Positions 63,917 to 64,000 of a stretch of 64,000 bases of DNA are shown here, in pieces. How positions within the stretch are numbered: position 1 is the first letter of the stretch; the number at the start of each line of letters is the position of its first letter. A model generated the notes under the pieces. That model ran no database searches. It was not told the DNA's origin and saw nothing but the letters and a program-made list of their open reading frames with translations. This DNA comes from Prorocentrum cordatum (Eukaryota > Sar > Dinophyceae > Prorocentrales > Prorocentraceae), in NCBI GenBank assembly GCA_963575745.1, contig CAUYUJ010014616.1:376097-440096 (forward strand), in the 5' to 3' direction. The position numbers and the translations under genes are program-made.

Positions 63917-64000
63917 CCCCCCCCCCCCCCCGCCCGCCGCCCCGGGGCCCGAGAACCGCCCCGGGGGCCCAAAACATTTTCCCCGCGCCCCCCCCCCCCC
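63917..64000. other. Poly-C / GC-only end, probably low-quality sequence
   Basis: C14 and C13 runs with almost no A or T at the very end of the window. This is probably a contig end with unreliable bases. Confidence 0.6.

Overview
The window looks like nuclear DNA of a dinoflagellate, probably a core species of the Prorocentrum/Symbiodiniaceae type. This rests on spliceosomal introns whose ends can be deduced from reading frame (GT-AG, and apparently GC-AG and GA-AG), several large protein families that I recall as expanded in dinoflagellates, cytosine-5 methyltransferase-like genes, and very repeat-rich GC-rich DNA. Nothing bacterial is visible (no operons, Shine-Dalgarno sites or rRNA/tRNA genes). 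Every gene I can support lies on the + strand, as expected from the one-way gene arrays of dinoflagellates. No database search was possible, so family names come from memory of motifs.

Layout. 2.05-6.67 kb: gene A, a transposase-like protein in three exons; both introns carry terminal inverted repeats (introner-like). 9.2-10.7 kb: divergent cytosine-5 methyltransferase-like gene. 11.19-14.05 kb: intact three-exon gene for an 832-residue RGG/coiled-coil protein. 15.65-16.74 kb: degenerate repeat with TTCTTAGA palindromes. 16.81-19.17 kb: gene B, a decayed second transposase-like gene with an introner flanked by a 5-bp target duplication. 20.2-20.96 kb: another methyltransferase-fold gene. 21.87-23.47 kb: an element built around an 89-bp satellite. 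24.1-32.9 kb: a much more GC-rich block of broken reading frames with a Gag-like region, Zn fingers, a retropepsin-like protease and Tudor-like and other modules. 33-39.9 kb: mostly non-coding degenerate repeats, with one small 3' exon at 35.9 kb. 39.99-52.34 kb: gene C, a giant multi-exon gene (about 1.8-1.9 thousand residues) whose introns are packed with heptanucleotide tandem repeats; one 4-kb intron holds an inverted copy of the satellite element and a PIF1-like helicase fragment. 52.95-59.27 kb: a 2.4-kb macrosatellite that carries duplicated copies of the 3' end of gene C. 59.84-61.72 kb: two exons of a canonical DNA cytosine-5 methyltransferase gene. 61.7-64 kb: simple repeats and a low-quality poly-C end.

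How it fits together. Most of the coding content looks like mobile or formerly mobile gene families (A, B, C, Gag/protease, helicase) beside three methyltransferase-fold genes. Genes A and C, otherwise unrelated, appear to share a C-terminal Cys/His module. The non-coding fraction has a clear signature: many separate arrays of 7-bp units, nearly all containing TAG or CTA, each with a different sequence.
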